64,000 nucleotides of DNA, from assembly GCA_030998015.1 (NCBI GenBank), contig JARWMV010000064.1:23206-87205 (forward strand), in the 5' to 3' direction. The stretch's first letter is position 1, and every line of letters begins with the position of its first letter. The notes beneath the pieces were generated by a model that did no database searches, was not told where the DNA came from, and saw only the letters and a list, made by a program, of their open reading frames with translations. Origin of the DNA: Ceratorhiza oryzae-sativae. Its lineage: Eukaryota; Basidiomycota; Agaricomycetes; Cantharellales; Ceratobasidiaceae. Positions 1 through 12,267 of this stretch are shown here, piece by piece. Both the position numbers and the translations under genes were made by a program.

Positions 1-189
1 CCCCAGGTGTCCATTTTCAATTTGGTTATTTGGGTATCGTGGTCAGCTATTTACACAACTCCCAACAGCCCCTATCCTCTCATGCTTTATAGGACCTGCT
101 CCTATGAGATCCGTCCCTCTTCCAGTTTGTACGACCACCACCGCCTTCTGCCATACTCTCCTTAAATCACGACGCTCTTTACCAAAAGA

Positions 190-1628
190 ATGAACGCAGA
201 TCCTCGCGCAGTTGAGAATGAGAATGCACCGCTTCTAGACGGCCATCGTCACCGTTTTACTACCCCTTTGCGTCGCGCATTCAAGCGACTCAGGATCACT
301 CGCAAGCGGCAATCCTCCGGAACATCTGTGGCTGAGGTCGAGAACCTCCTGACCGAGCGATCCAATAACGTGAACCCGGCGTTTGAAAGAAACGGGTGAG
401 TAGCGCGCAGCGCAGTTTGCAACAAAGGCTGATGGTGTCCAAGACTCCAACCTCCGCCAGCACCTCGCCCCTCTCGGTGGGCCACCCCTCAACAGCCGGC
501 ATCTCCTGCTTCGCCGCTTCCAAACATGGGGTCAAAGTCCAGTTGCATGCTGACGGATCGATCTGGTTCTGTGAACCACTCAAACTCGTGTGGATCTCTG
601 CAAGCCTTCGTTGGCGCCGCTTCATCTCCACCTCCACCGCCCGCTCTGCCGCGTGGGGATTTGTTTCAACTTGGCTTGACCCCTGTTCAGTCGATCATTT
701 CGAACAACTCACTGGGATCCAATACTGTCAACGACGAGCCCCTATTCGCCCCGGCCCTGCTAACAGCCCAGAGGGTATCTAAAATCAACCTGACCCGCGA
801 GACGTCCGATATGGATATGATAGAAATGACTGATTTGCCACAGCCCGGAGAGCTGACTCCCACTCCCTCTCGTACCCACTCAACCCCGTGGCTTCCGACC
901 TTGCCAATGCAGCGCCGTTCGGCTCATAACACTTCTACAACTGCCGTTTTCGATTCAGGCGATCAGGCTCAACCCCGCCGCACTAGCTTCATGTCTCGAC
1001 TTGTTGGTAGCGCGTGGGGATTGACCGGGATTGGATTCACATCTATGCATGCAAGTCATCGAGCCCAATCAACCGTGGCTTTGAGTCGCCCCACTGAGCG
1101 AGTCTTCACCCCTCTTCCAACTATCTCTCTTGGAAAGGGGTCTATGGAGCAAGCGGTACTTGGCCGGGCTTTTACAAGTCAACTAGGCCTCACTCCAAAC
1201 AGCTCGCGCGGCCATGTCTCTGCAAGCGATCTTCCTCCAGCAAATTCTATCCTTCGCACGACCGGGACCAAGAGTGCAAGGGAATTGGACTACCTGGAGG
1301 AGGATCATGTCAGCCACGCAGGATCTCTAGGCGAAGTGAAAATGGAGCAGCGGCCAAAGAAGAAGAGGCGTAGCGATGTCAACAAGGTGAGTTCAATTGT
1401 TGGCAATTTTGATTTTTGACTTATCAGGACTATTAGACCGTTTATGAGTCGGTATCTAGTTCGGCTGCTCGGGTCACAAGGTCCATGTCCACTCATCAAG
1501 CCCATGATAACACACCCACTCGGGTTACAAGGTCGACATCCAAACGGCTAGCCCAAGCCTCTAATAGCCCAGCAAAGGTTTCGTACGGCAATTTGGCACG
1601 TCGCCCCAAGAATCTCAAGCGCGTGTAG
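190..1628 (+). CDS. Hypothetical low-complexity protein, 3 exons, about 446 aa
   Basis: I do not recognise this protein. Exons are inferred at 190-395, 444-1386 and 1437-1628; the introns (396-443 and 1387-1436) are 48 and 50 nt, begin GTGAGT and end AG, and splicing restores one frame ending in TAG at 1626-1628. The start is the first ATG of the frame, behind a pyrimidine-rich leader. The product is rich in Ser, Thr and Pro, suggesting intrinsic disorder. It has a basic cluster near residue 110 of the second exon's last third (KKKRRS), which could be a nuclear localisation signal. The last exon carries two RVTRS-type repeats and a very basic C terminus. There is no signal peptide or membrane segment. 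The splice model is inferred from consensus and frame only. A nuclear role is a guess. Confidence 0.72.
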
Positions 1629-2460
1629 AGGGCAAATATGGTCTTCGATTACCTTTTAATTGTCCATTCGATTCATGTATTTCACCACGTTGTATTTTTA
1701 CAGAATTTGTTGCTACAATCATTTTTTTTTTGCATTTGAAGGCCCAATCGTTTAATGATGCGCGCTTAGGCGGTATCAGCCTCTCCCGCCATGTGCTTCC
1801 CCGGTCAGACTTTGTGATGGATCCAACCTGACGACCACTGGAGCCGTACAAATACCCCGAATTGAACCGCAACCATCCTACCCGGAATATTATCACATCG
1901 TAATATTTTCATGGTAATCTGAACTCCACACCATTTTTGGTAGGTGTCCTTGAAGACAAAGCGATCGTTCATACATGGTTTTTCAGTCGCATCATGCAAC
2001 AAACGACTCCGGAAACTGCTGCTAGGCAGCGTTCTTATGGATCGCCTTACCCTCGCCCCCCAACATCCAGAAACTTCAAATATCGAATAAATCAAGGTCC
2101 TGGCTCAATTCAATCTAGAAGAACATGTCGCTAACCGAGCAACCAGAAATGCTGGATCCCCACGCTAGGAGAGGCCTCACTCGCGGATCCTGCACAGCGC
2201 CATCGCATTTTCCGGTGGTTGGCGGACGGGGCGAGGTTGGATGAAGAATGAATGTCGGGAAACATGCAGAAAGCGGCCTTAACAGGCAAATTGGTGATTC
2301 ATCGTACATCGCTAGGATCGTAGCAAAATGCGTATGCCAAGATTGGCGCACCAGCGTTCTAGTTGGTTCGCGCATCCGCTGAAATTTGGCCTCGGGAGCG
2401 CCAAGCTGTCCCCCACCCAATGTAACAACGAATTAGGCATTAAATCGAGAGCATAGCCAT

Positions 2461-2700
2461 GTAACCGAGTCAATTGTATGTGTGGGTAATGAACACCACA
2501 CTGGAGACCTGCGTGTGAGGTGGTGGAAAGCGATGAGATTACACGACCGAGCATTCACGACCAAACTCTGGGGGCATACCCCTAGTCATCCCCTCTCCAA
2601 CGCAAGTCAATGAATCAGGTATCGTTAGGGTACAAATACGGAAGTTTCTCCATGCATTCTCATCACGTCTCTCACCCATCTCACACTCGCTTGTATCTAT
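2461..2700 (+). repeat. Inverted repeat, left arm
   Basis: This arm starts GTAACCGAGTCAA, includes TCAGGTATC followed by TAGGGTA, and ends with CTCACCCATCTCACACTCG. The same blocks occur in the same order on the minus strand of 4021-4157. The left arm holds about 100 bases not present in the right arm. The pair could be two solo LTRs in opposite orientation, or the ends of a decayed element of about 1.7 kb. No clear TSD was found. Confidence 0.6.
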
Positions 2701-3205
2701 TGTAAACACACAATTTCTATTTCTATACCCGGATATAGCAGTATCATGTACATAGTAGTATAACGTAGAATATACTAGAACATACCAGAATGTAATCGAG
2801 TCAATTAAAGAGCGATACTACCGCATTTCAAGAATGTCTCAACGCATACATTAGGGTATAAGTAAGGCCGAGCGAGCGAGCTTGGTGGTCATCTTTCTTA
2901 CTCTCGATCCCACTCTTTTATTGTAGTTAGTTTTTATATTTTCATATTTACATTTGGTTTTTACACCGGGACCAATGTCTTTGAGGTTTTCAAAACAACC
3001 AGCATGTGTTTGGGAGGATTCAAGTCCTGTGGGATACCAGGATCTTCGTGTTGAAGTGGGTTGAGCTCAATAAAGTCAACGCGAGTGAGGGTGGTAAATA
3101 TGTTGAATTTACAACCATATGCGTGCATGCACACGGCGTGTTTGTATTTGTTTCTTGTCCATCTCTGATATCACGCGCGAGTTTGCGGGGACCCCTCTCA
3201 TTCCT

Positions 3206-3374
3206 TAGTTCTCTGCCTTCGTAGTTGAGCTATGGTATTGTAATTTCTTTCTTTTCTTATGTATTCCTTTCTCACTGTACCTCGCAGTACGATTGTATCT
3301 TAGGTACGTTATATACATCCAGTTCTCTACCTTAGTAGTTGAGCTAATTACGATTGCATCTTAGCCCCCGAGAC
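3206..3374 (+). repeat. Imperfect direct repeat
   Basis: Two copies of a block beginning AGTTCTCTRCCTT, continuing AGTTGAGCTA, and ending ACGATTGYATCTTAG lie at 3206-3303 and 3320-3374, with about 45 extra bases inside the first copy. No function is evident. Confidence 0.5.
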
Positions 3375-4020
3375 CTGCCTGCGTAAAAAAATGTCGCTGA
3401 GGATCGAGGCGATAATTTCATTGTTTAAATATGCGGTAAACGGATGAAGCGGAGCGAGTACACGAGGATACATCGTTGTGAAAAAGATAGTACAATTCAC
3501 ATATATAGTAGAACAGAACGTATAATTGAGATGTGAGTTGAATCACAAACATAATGTGGGGTTTATATGGGAAGAATCAGATTCGTTCAACACTTCGGAC
3601 TGGACTGTAAGCGCTCTAGAGTTTCTCAAGACGACAGATTGGATGATGGGAGAAATCCAACAGACAGAGGAAACAGTTACGCAAGGGACGCAGGAGGTTA
3701 GGGAGTGCAAGGGAAGGGCCGAGGAGGAGAGCAAATTGAATAAGATCATGCATCGCTGATATTCCAGCACATGTAGTTCACATATGTCTGTGCTTCCGAA
3801 ATTTCCCAATAGTTTATCCTTTCACTATGTATTTAAGCCATTGTTTTTGTTTATTAAAACACCAGCTCAGCTGGTTCATCCCTCTCGTGCCGACAGACCA
3901 CATGCGTCAGAAACCGATTCCACCCCGCTAAGAAGCTAGGCCTCATATAGAAGTAATATTTACTTCTACAGAGCATGCTGACAGTACAACGTCTAGAAAT
4001 ATACTTTTTGTATGTATAGT

Positions 4021-4157
4021 AGATACATACGAGTGTGAGATGGGTGAGAGGTTTGGTGAGAATAAATGCTAGAAACGTCTATATTTATACCCTAAAGATA
4101 CCTGAGTCAGTAACCTGCATGCCAGTCATTAGCCACCCATACATTTGACTCGGTTAC
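4021..4157 (-). repeat. Inverted repeat, right arm
   Basis: Read on the minus strand this is a shorter diverged copy of 2461-2700, from GTAACCGAGTCAA to CTCACACTCG. A TATAAATA stretch about 50 bases before the CTCACCCATC block would fit an LTR promoter, but this is only suggestive. Confidence 0.55.
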
Positions 4158-5716
4158 AAGACTATACTCTGGAGTCAAGGTTTGATTCACTGTTACACAA
4201 CGGGCTGTTTGAGTTGGTTTAGTCCGCCCCGAGGTTATGTTAGCCTTAAAGTACTAGCTAGTGGTCGTGTAGATTCTCCACGAACCAATGTTAATGATTA
4301 ATAATTAATCCAATAATTTGAATCTCCCGGTTCACCACTGGTGCTAAATGGCGGCCGAGCATCGTCAAGCCATGCTGGCTGAACCAGGCCCGCAGCTGGC
4401 GGTCAACCAGGAGGGCACGTGACTTCAAGTTCCTGGATGCCATGGATTCCGCCTCGTGAAGATGATTCTTTTCACTAGTCCAGACTACTGGACACATGCG
4501 CTTTGTTGGCCGAGATCAAGCGCTGCCGAGATTTCAACGCAGGTACGTCGCATGTGCTCATATTTCTGACGGTTCTCACGTGCTTGTCCCTACTGTCGTA
4601 TACGTCGGGAAAAAAGCTGGTGGGGAGTTATAAACCGCTGTCTTTATATCGATGGTAAAGCAAATTCAGTTGCGATATTAGTGCTACTAGCCTGGGCCTG
4701 TGAGTTACAGCCGAGCGGCCGCTTCCTTAAGCGTTGAAGGGTCTTCTCATTTGGGCATCATGGCGATTGGATGCCGACTGGTTCGAGCGCTACAGGGTTG
4801 AATTGATTTCACTAGATAGCAACGGGAGGATGATGACTTCAATCAGCTAAAGGTGCGAGCGACCAAATAACACCTCATCCGTGCCGACGTGATATTACTG
4901 CAACAAGCCAAAACTTGGGGCCTTCTGACCTGCGATCATCCGCGCCATCTAGTTCACAAGTATGCCGTGTCGTTTGGGATCTAATTTAACATTTACAGCA
5001 ATTTCGCAGATCCATCGATAGTGTTGGACACGCCTGTGTGGGTGGGGGAGAAGGTGATGTCCTTTCGATTACATGAATCGCTATGTACGGGCGCGGAAGC
5101 GCCGCCCCACTCCAACGTTCGGTAACAACGTTCATGGGGTAGTGGGCAGGGGCTGTGTGTACCTCAAGAGGGTGGGCTGATCGGAGGGCAGTCCCCGAGT
5201 GGCTGTGACCGTACCTGAAAACCTCACCCGCGATGCCGAAAAGGCTTCGGATAAGCCCCATAGGTGCGAACTACATCCTATAGGGTGAGTTATTGTTTAT
5301 GAGCTGCATAATCTTGTCGGCTTCCGCTCGAAGACCCGTCCCATCTTCCTGGCTTTAGGGTGATTTTCAGGTGATATCTTAATAGGATTATAACTAATCT
5401 GTAGTTGGATAAGTGTGAATGCCCATCGGTAGCTGAGAAGAATAGGGGTATGCTGGGTAATTCACTAACCATCATCGTGTCGTCGACTCTACGGTCATCG
5501 GACTCCCTAGCCCACAGCCGACTGATGCGTTCCCCGAGGAGCAGCAAACTCTGTTGATTGCCTATTCAAATTCAATCAGCTGTAGCGTTTTCAGTTAGAT
5601 GATTAATAATAGGGGCTCGGTGACCATCGCCGTGAAGGCTGAAACCTGATCCAAGGGGTGCCCTGGGTGATTTGATCTAAGTTGACTATCGCATCACACA
5701 GCCAATAATATCGCGC

Positions 5717-5724
5717 TATATATA
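5717..5724 (+). promoter_or_regulatory. Putative TATA box of the P450 gene
   Basis: A TATATATA run lies about 70-80 bases upstream of the P450 start codon at 5795, with no intervening ATG that opens a longer frame. Position and sequence fit a fungal core promoter; no expression evidence is available. Confidence 0.4.
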
Positions 5725-5794
5725 TGTCGTTGCTCGCATTCTACGAAATCATCAACTCGAGTACTTCGAGCGATAGGTAGCACTCATCGCTACA

Positions 5795-7937
5795 ATGTCT
5801 TTTGGCTCCGCTGAGCTATTCGCGCTTGCTCTACTCGCCATGTCCATTCTATGTCTGCTCGGATTTCTAAGCAGTAGCGAGCTCCCACTTCCTCCTGGGC
5901 CACCCCGCTGGCCGGTGATTGGTAGTCTGTTCTCTATGCCATCCAACAGTTGCATCCATGAGCGGTTTGCACAATGGGGAAAGCAGTATGGTGCGTTCAT
6001 GGCCAACCAGTTGTGCTTGAAACCGATGGCGACACCCGCAACCTCTAGGTGACGTAACATACGTGCGGGTATTATTTCAAGATATAATTATACTCAATTC
6101 CGCCGAATCGGTCATCGACCTACTGGAGCGTCGGTCTGGCTTATATAGCAATCGGCCGCGACTTGTCATGGCCAATGAGCTGTAGGTTCTAGAATTGTAG
6201 GGTTGCCCATTGTTGACTCCGCTCAGTGTAGGGTGGGAGCACGCAATTTCAAGCATGAACTACAACGACGCCTTCAAGCGTAGTCGCAGGCTGCTTGATG
6301 AAGGACTGAACCCGAATGCAATTAAGGTGCGCCTGCGTCACATGATAAACGTAGAAAGACATTTTTATACGATGCTACTTGCCAGCCTTTCAGGCTGTTA
6401 CAAGAACAAGAAGTTATCAAATTTATTCGAAGAATCATTAGTTCGCCGCGAGGTCTCGTCCAACATATGCGCCAGTAAATATGTCTGCTTGACTCGTGTT
6501 CGACTTGGTATATGACGTGCGCACCCCAGATCCACCGGAGCAACTGTAATCAAACTGACGTATGGTTATAACATCCGAGACCGGAGCGACTACTTCCTAA
6601 CCCTCGCGGAGAAAACTACCAAAATGTTTTCGATTGTCATGACACCAGGAATGTTTTTGGTTGACACGTTTCCTTGGCGTAAGGCCTTATTCAGTCGAAG
6701 CAGCTGCGCTTATCACTCAAATCAATCTTCGCCGCCTAGTGAGGTACTTGCCATGGGCACCTTTCAAGATGAAAGCACGGCTGTGGCGCCAACTCCTTGC
6801 CGACTTTCGTGAGCAACCGATGCAATATACACGAAACAGAATGGTACGCATATATTCTAACCCTCATGATTTAGTTTGATCGCGCCAATATGGATAGGCG
6901 GCTGGTCACTCGGAGCCATGCCTCGCAGCTCGATGGCTGGAGCGATTGGAGAGCATGGAGAATGAAATGGAGCAACAGGATTATGAGTCAATGATCAAGG
7001 TGAATATGAGTTGTAAATCCCGTTTTTCGATTGATTAGACTTCTAAAATTAGTGGGTGGGAGTAGTGTTGTATGGGGGTGGCACGGATACCGTACGTTAT
7101 TTGCTCTGAGCGAGTGCCAAGCTGTTTGATCAAGTTCATTCCAGACTGTCTCTGCCATTTCAACTTTCTTCATTGCGATGATCCATCATCCGAAAATACA
7201 GAAAAATGCACAAGCAGAGATCGATAGGGTGATTGGACCAGACCGATTACCTACATACCTCGATCGAGGATCATTGCCATACATTGAAGCAATATATAAG
7301 GAGGTGCTGAGATGGCGTCCGGTCGGCCCACTTGCTGTGCCGCACTGTTTGGATCCTGAAACGGATGACATGTATCAGGGTATGCTACCAACAAATGACA
7401 GAGAAGTGTTGCTCAAAATAATTAGGGATGCTCATACCGAAAGGATGCATGGTAATCGCTAATGTAGGGGCCATACTTAGCAACCCAAACGATTACTACG
7501 ATCCAGAGGAATTTCGACCAGAGCGATTTCTCAAAAGTAATGGCCGGATCCTCGAGCCAGACCCAGAAAGGTTTGCTTTTGGATTCGGAAAAAGGTGAGG
7601 CTCCCCTGTCTAAGTTTCATTTGGAGATCACTCCAACAACATCGAAATCCTAGGAGATGTCCAGGAATACATGTGGCGCAGTCGGCTCTGTGGCTGTCAA
7701 TCGCGCTAACGCTTGCGTCATGTGATATTTCACCATCTATCGGTCCGAATGGAGAGCCTGAACTACCAAGCCTTCGCTATTCTCAAAAAACCATCAGGTG
7801 AGGCCCTAAGGCGGCGGGGAGACTTGATTGCTCACAAATCCATATTCAGCCATCCAGCTCCATTTGAGTGCGATATAAAGCCTAGATCGACTCAAGTTCT
7901 AAATCTAATTGATACAGCAGCGGCGGTAGTTGACTGA
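5795..7937 (+). CDS. Cytochrome P450 monooxygenase, 12 exons, about 515 aa
   Basis: P450s are haem-thiolate monooxygenases, in fungi usually anchored in the ER and used in secondary metabolism or detoxification. Inferred exons: 5795-5990, 6049-6181, 6227-6326, 6386-6474, 6530-6678, 6740-6843, 6898-6999, 7053-7091, 7145-7379, 7426-7594, 7654-7797, 7850-7937. All eleven introns are 45-61 nt with GT...AG ends, and splicing gives one uninterrupted frame of 516 codons including TGA. Visible marks are an N-terminal hydrophobic anchor (about residues 8-25), a PPGPPRWPVIG hinge, the I-helix GGGTDTT (about 299-305), the K-helix ExxR (E357 to R360), FRPERF, and the haem loop FGFGKRRCPG (about 433-442), which is interrupted by an intron just before RRCPG. 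Length and motifs are those of a complete family member. Substrate and CYP family cannot be set from sequence alone, though it resembles the large Agaricomycete CYP families with this exon-rich layout. Confidence 0.92.
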
Positions 7938-8348
7938 GAAAGGGTTGACCTGTGTGCAAGTTTTGTTTGTGCAATGTTAAAGCCTAGTTTACAGCCTCTC
8001 CACAAGAAGTGAAGGCAAATCTAAGCAATTTTTGAAAGTTTACCAAATTTGGCCAAGGGACGTGTATGCAAGAATACAGGGACATATATGCAAATGGAAA
8101 ACATGGGTGCATAACTGGTGAACCATAGTAGCAACTGAATCCTAAAACCACTTTGTGGTTTCCCACTGATAAGTTGCTTCTTCATGGAATGAGTGATGGG
8201 GTTCATACAGTAGGCCACAAATCAAATGGAACACATGACACTATTTCACCAAGCAGCCTGTAACATGCTAGCAGTTAGCAGTAGCTTGTAGAGTCATTAT
8301 TTGAAGTCATAGATGCAGCTTAGATAGATATGTGTGCAATGTTGGAGT
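7938..8348. other. CpG-poor non-coding spacer
   Basis: Between the P450 stop and the first clear repeat there is no supportable gene. CpG is nearly absent from about 7970 onward, in contrast with the P450, so the boundary between gene space and decayed repeat DNA lies here. Confidence 0.5.
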
Positions 8349-8709
8349 TGTCAGAGCCAACAACCTGAACAATAATGCCAAACACTGACAAGGTGATGGC
8401 AGACCTATAGGCTATGACAGCCAAAGGTCTAACTGCAACACCTAGAAGGGATTGTGCAGTGAAGGAGGAGGATGCAACAACATGCAGAGGGGGTTAAGAG
8501 GTGCACTTGACCTAAAGAGGACTGGGCAAGTACTGTTAGGCTTGGTGACCACACAGGTAGAGGGGATATCAACAGGAGGTTGAGTTCTGAGGCTTAAGGC
8601 TCTCAGACTCTTGTATATTCAGCAGGAGGCAGTACATGTGAAATATAGAATTGTACAATTTACAGGAGTGGTGCCACATCAGTCACAATATTCTAGAATA
8701 CATCAACAG
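8349..8709 (-). repeat. LTR-E-like remnant
   Basis: On the minus strand this ends ...GCTCTGACA. It shares with 52165-52541, 52542 onward and the solo LTR at 58344-58888 a core containing AGAGCCTTAAGCCTCAGAACT, or its close variants, after a TATA-like ATATAAG stretch. The DNA transposon at 8712 is inserted in or next to it. The distal end cannot be fixed. Confidence 0.5.
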
Positions 8710-8711
8710 TA

Positions 8712-9025
8712 AAGGAGGTGTCAGCCATCCCCCGCCAACTAACTTTTGATCCATATCATTTTGTGGCTGTAGTACTTAAATCGTCAATAAATGCTATTTT
8801 TCTCACTCTCTAGAGCAAATTCAGACAATTGCCAAAGACAAAATCTTTGTTTTTGGCATCTGAACTCAAATCTGAGCTCTGATTCTCTTGTTGCTTGCTG
8901 CATGTTGAGATCATAGAACATCTTCATCAAGGGTTGGAACACCATGTGATAAGGGGAGGACCACACACAAGGCTTGCAGATATTCCGAGATGCAAATATT
9001 ACATGAGCTGGGGACTCCGGGGTCA
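8712..9025 (+). repeat. Left terminal inverted repeat, 314 bp
   Basis: It is an inverted match to 11462-11775 over its whole length with only a handful of differences, for example CCCCCGCC against CCCCTGCC. The inner limit is set where the match stops, after GGGGTCA on the left and before TGACCCT on the right. Confidence 0.88.
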
Positions 9026-9060
9026 AGATGGGTCTTCCAAAAGCATGATATTTTATGAGT

Positions 9061-11430
9061 TTATTGTGCTTGGGGCTGATTTACAAGGTAAGGAGCAATT
9101 GCATGATAGGGTATATGTCCCGGGGTTTGCCTATGACCTTTATACTCTTTAGTCACCCAGCTAATGGCCGCTGAACCGCCTAAACCACTTAAATACGCAT
9201 CCAAGAACCTTTGCAATCTTGTGGCGAACCTGTGGCATACTTTTAGACATGCATTGAACCAAATATGTGTCCAAACACTTACTTTCGTATTGATTTGAGT
9301 GGTACACCCTCAATACATTTGAGTATGTACCTTTCCATGACTGATTCCCTTGAGCAAGGGGGCATGTCCCAGTACAACCTCTTCACATAACCCCAGCACT
9401 GCTCAATCAGATTCAGCTCGCAGTGATATTTCGGCAGAAACACCACCAAAGTTTGAAGCGCACAAGCAACTTCCTCAAGGGTAGAATCACATGATGTGAA
9501 ATCTGGCTGACAGAACAGTGCCCAACAACAACAACAATTGGTCCTCCCCTCCTGACACTTGAAGTCCAGACACTTGGCTTGCCTCTCAGCAATGTATCCC
9601 ACCCCCCACTCCCACAATATCTGTGCCATGCCCTTAAAATACCCTGGATATGTCAGATGGTTGTTGGGGTAGTAGAATGGTTGACAAGTGCCATCTGGGA
9701 ATTGCCCGTCCTCCATTCGGACTTGGGTTTTACATCCCTGCACATCTTTCAATGGGCACAAAAAGGTCTTGGATGGTCCTTTCAGCATCCTGCAAGTGCA
9801 AATCAAACTGGCTGGGCACTTTGTGTGAGATGGTGTGTTGTCATAAAGGAATACATGCATATGGTTTGGGTATTGTTCCTTTGCAATTTTGACTGCATTC
9901 TTCAGTTGCTCGATGGCCTTTTCACTTGTAAAGTAGCCATCTCGACTTTTCCCGGGGCTTAGAACTACCCTGGCTGATTTACTAATAGTACAAGTGAGTA
10001 CCTGCAGTTACTGTGTGATACATTCAAAACTTACCCATCTGCTCCACACAACCATCTGAACTTGGCACATACGAAATCTGCAACCATTATGGAACACCCT
10101 TGGCCCTTCTTGAATGGAATTGCATGTTCGCTGATGTATACCCATTGGACCTGTTGGCGATTGTATGCGAAGAAAGTTGATTCATCATGAAACCAAAAGA
10201 TTATTGGTTTCTCGCCTGCCAATAGAACAAGCTGGTGCTCTGGGATTGGTAGCCTGTCCTTGCTGTATAGGACCCTTTGACACTCTGTAGCCTTCCAGAA
10301 AGGGGCAAAAATAGATTGACGGTATGTGACTACATCCACCTGTTTGTGACTGTTGAAGTATTGACCTTTGGGTTCAGCACGCCAACAAAATCCAGACCAA
10401 GACAGCCATCTTTGTGCTGTGCATATACTGACTTGCTTCTTTAACTTGAGCTGCTCTCACACCTCCGGGTTGGCAAGGAAATCCACAACGTCCTGTGCAC
10501 GTGCATATTTACTGATTTTTTGCAGGTGTAGCTTGATTTCACTGGATATATCCTTGTCTTCAAGTGAAGACACATTCCACCAACCCCAGCAGTTCTGCAG
10601 TAAGTCTCCAAATGATATAAGATGGTGAATCCACTGGCAAATTGACTGCACATATGCAGCTCCTTGCCGGTGTGAAACTGCAGCTTGTATTGATGCATCA
10701 ATGAAGGAGAGGGTATCGTAAGCAAGGTAAAGGTTTAGACATGCTGTCATCACAGAGCACTGCTCCAGGGTAACACAGTCCAGTTGCAGGTAATCATAGC
10801 CAGCCCCTTTGCAACATTGCATTCAAACCACAGTGTCAAGTGCATCAAGCGCAGCTGTGGCCTCAGTAATTGTTGGAGGTGTTAAACTTGAGGTAGTGGG
10901 CAGGCTACATGGTGGTTAGGTGAAATCTCTCTCTCTTGTAAAATTTTCTACTGCAATGCCTAAATACACTGATATGAATCACATGACTCAATGCGTGCAG
11001 CCATGTGTGACATCCAACAGGAGGGCTACAACAGAGAGATGGTGCAGCGGGGTCTCCATCAGCCTCAGACTCATCATCTCTGTCTGATCCCTCATTGTAT
11101 GCATCATTGTGTTCAGCAACAAGAGGTTCCTCAAGATCAGCTGTACAATTTTGTATGCAGGTGAGCTTTGCTTCACCTCAAAAGCATATGCTGACTTACA
11201 GGTGTGGTTTACAGGGTGTTCATGCTCACAAGGCACAGGTACCTGCTGCAATGTGGGCTTAGAACAGGCAAAGAGTGTGCTTTCAGCAACTGAGTGCGCA
11301 TACTTTTCACGTTTCTGAAAATAAGATAAATATCAGCATATATATAAATATTTGTTCATGTGCAGCTCACCCCCTCTAAGGCTCTTTCTATGCTAGCCAA
11401 CTTGGCTTTTTTCTTTGCACTGTAAGGCAT
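9061..11430 (-). pseudogene. DDE transposase of the 8712-11775 element
   Basis: Introns can be placed at 11370-11315, 11199-11141, 10034-9982 and 9282-9230 (53-59 nt, GT...AG); splicing joins homologous blocks. The first exon starts at 11430 with a Lys-rich MPYSAKKK segment, and an acidic linker follows. Catalytic blocks are FWFHDEST, LYDNTPSH and LNLIEQCW, so all three acidic residues of the DDE site are present. In-frame TGA codons lie at 10823-10825 and 10457-10459, where the related element suggests coding continues; both could derive from CGA. The last exon ends at 9061 with TAA. Intron structure between about 11030 and 10900 is unresolved. Confidence 0.75.
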
Positions 11431-11461
11431 GATGATGAAGTCAGCGTATGCAGATATGAAA

Positions 11462-11775
11462 TGACCCTGGAGTCCCCAGCTCATGTAATATTTGCATCTT
11501 GGAATATCTGCAAGCCTTGTGTGTGGTCCTCCCCTTATCACATGGTGTTCCAACCCTTGACGAAGATGTTCTATGATCTTGACATGCAGCAAGCAACAAG
11601 AGAATCGGAGCTCAGATTTGAGTTCAGATGCCAAAAACAAAGATTTTGTCTTTGGCAATTGTCTGAATTTGCTCTAGAGAGTGAGAAAAATAGCATTTAT
11701 TGACGATTTAAGTACTACAGCCACAAAATGATACAGATCAAAAGTTAGTTGGCAGGGGATGGCTGACACCTCCTT
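11462..11775 (-). repeat. Right terminal inverted repeat, 314 bp
   Basis: This is the inverted partner of 8712-9025, ending ...GACACCTCCTT directly before TA. The transposase start codon lies just inside it. Confidence 0.88.
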
Positions 11776-11984
11776 TAGTCAACAACAACAAGGTCATGTG
11801 ACTCAATCAACAATTCCACACATATATCTGAATAAACAGGACTTGTCCAAAAAGCCATGAAAGCCAATGAAAATAAAATAAGATAAAATCAGAATAAATT
11901 TGTGCTCATGGTCTAAGCCATGACAGGAGTCAGATCCAATGAGCAGATGTGGAGATACAGGGTGCAATCTGGCATAGGGTGTTC

Positions 11985-12263
11985 TGTTGAACAATTCCAC
12001 ACATATATCAAGGATATATCAATATTTTACCTTTCCTTTGTCTTGTGTCCAATATTATGTGTTTTATCCCTGTTTGTACTTTCCTTCTCTTGTACACATG
12101 CTGATGTACCACCTGATTTTTCCTGTTGTATTCTATATAAACAAATGTACATGTCACTTCAACCTCAGCAACATTCTCCCCACTCATCTCTAGCAGGCTC
12201 AATCTGCTTTGTCTCACTGTGCTAAGTCTCAATTGGAGTGCAGTTATTCTCTGCACTTCAACA
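11985..12263 (+). repeat. Copia 5' LTR
   Basis: 279 bp, TG...CA ends. It is matched by 30432-30710 with scattered transitions, and carries TATATAAACAAATG as a probable TATA region. The gag ATG (12268) follows the LTR by only four bases. Confidence 0.9.
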
Positions 12264-12267
12264 GGCT

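Larger units (their letters stand above)
1629..5716. other. Gene-poor intergenic stretch
   Basis: I see no convincing gene here: open frames are short, lack splice-supported extensions and show no recognisable domains. The stretch contains an inverted repeat pair (2461-2700 and 4021-4157) and short imperfect direct repeats (3206-3374). Base composition is AT-richer than the flanking genes from about 2700 to 4100, consistent with decayed repeat DNA. From 4170 to 5716 nothing stands out. Confidence 0.5.
8712..11775 (-). mobile_element. Tc1/mariner-like DNA transposon, 3064 bp, inactivated
   Basis: The element is delimited by 314-bp near-identical inverted ends beginning AAGGAGGTGTCAGCC and flanked on both sides by TA (8710-8711 and 11776-11777), the TSD of the IS630/Tc1/mariner superfamily. 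It encodes a minus-strand DDE transposase related to the one at 32977-35141. CpG is almost absent inside, and the transposase frame contains at least two in-frame TGA codons, so the copy is presumably dead although its ends are well preserved. Confidence 0.85.

Noticed and set aside
4291..5547. Minus-strand ORFs in the spacer as genes
   Set aside because: They are short, overlap one another, and show neither splice-supported extension nor recognisable domains.
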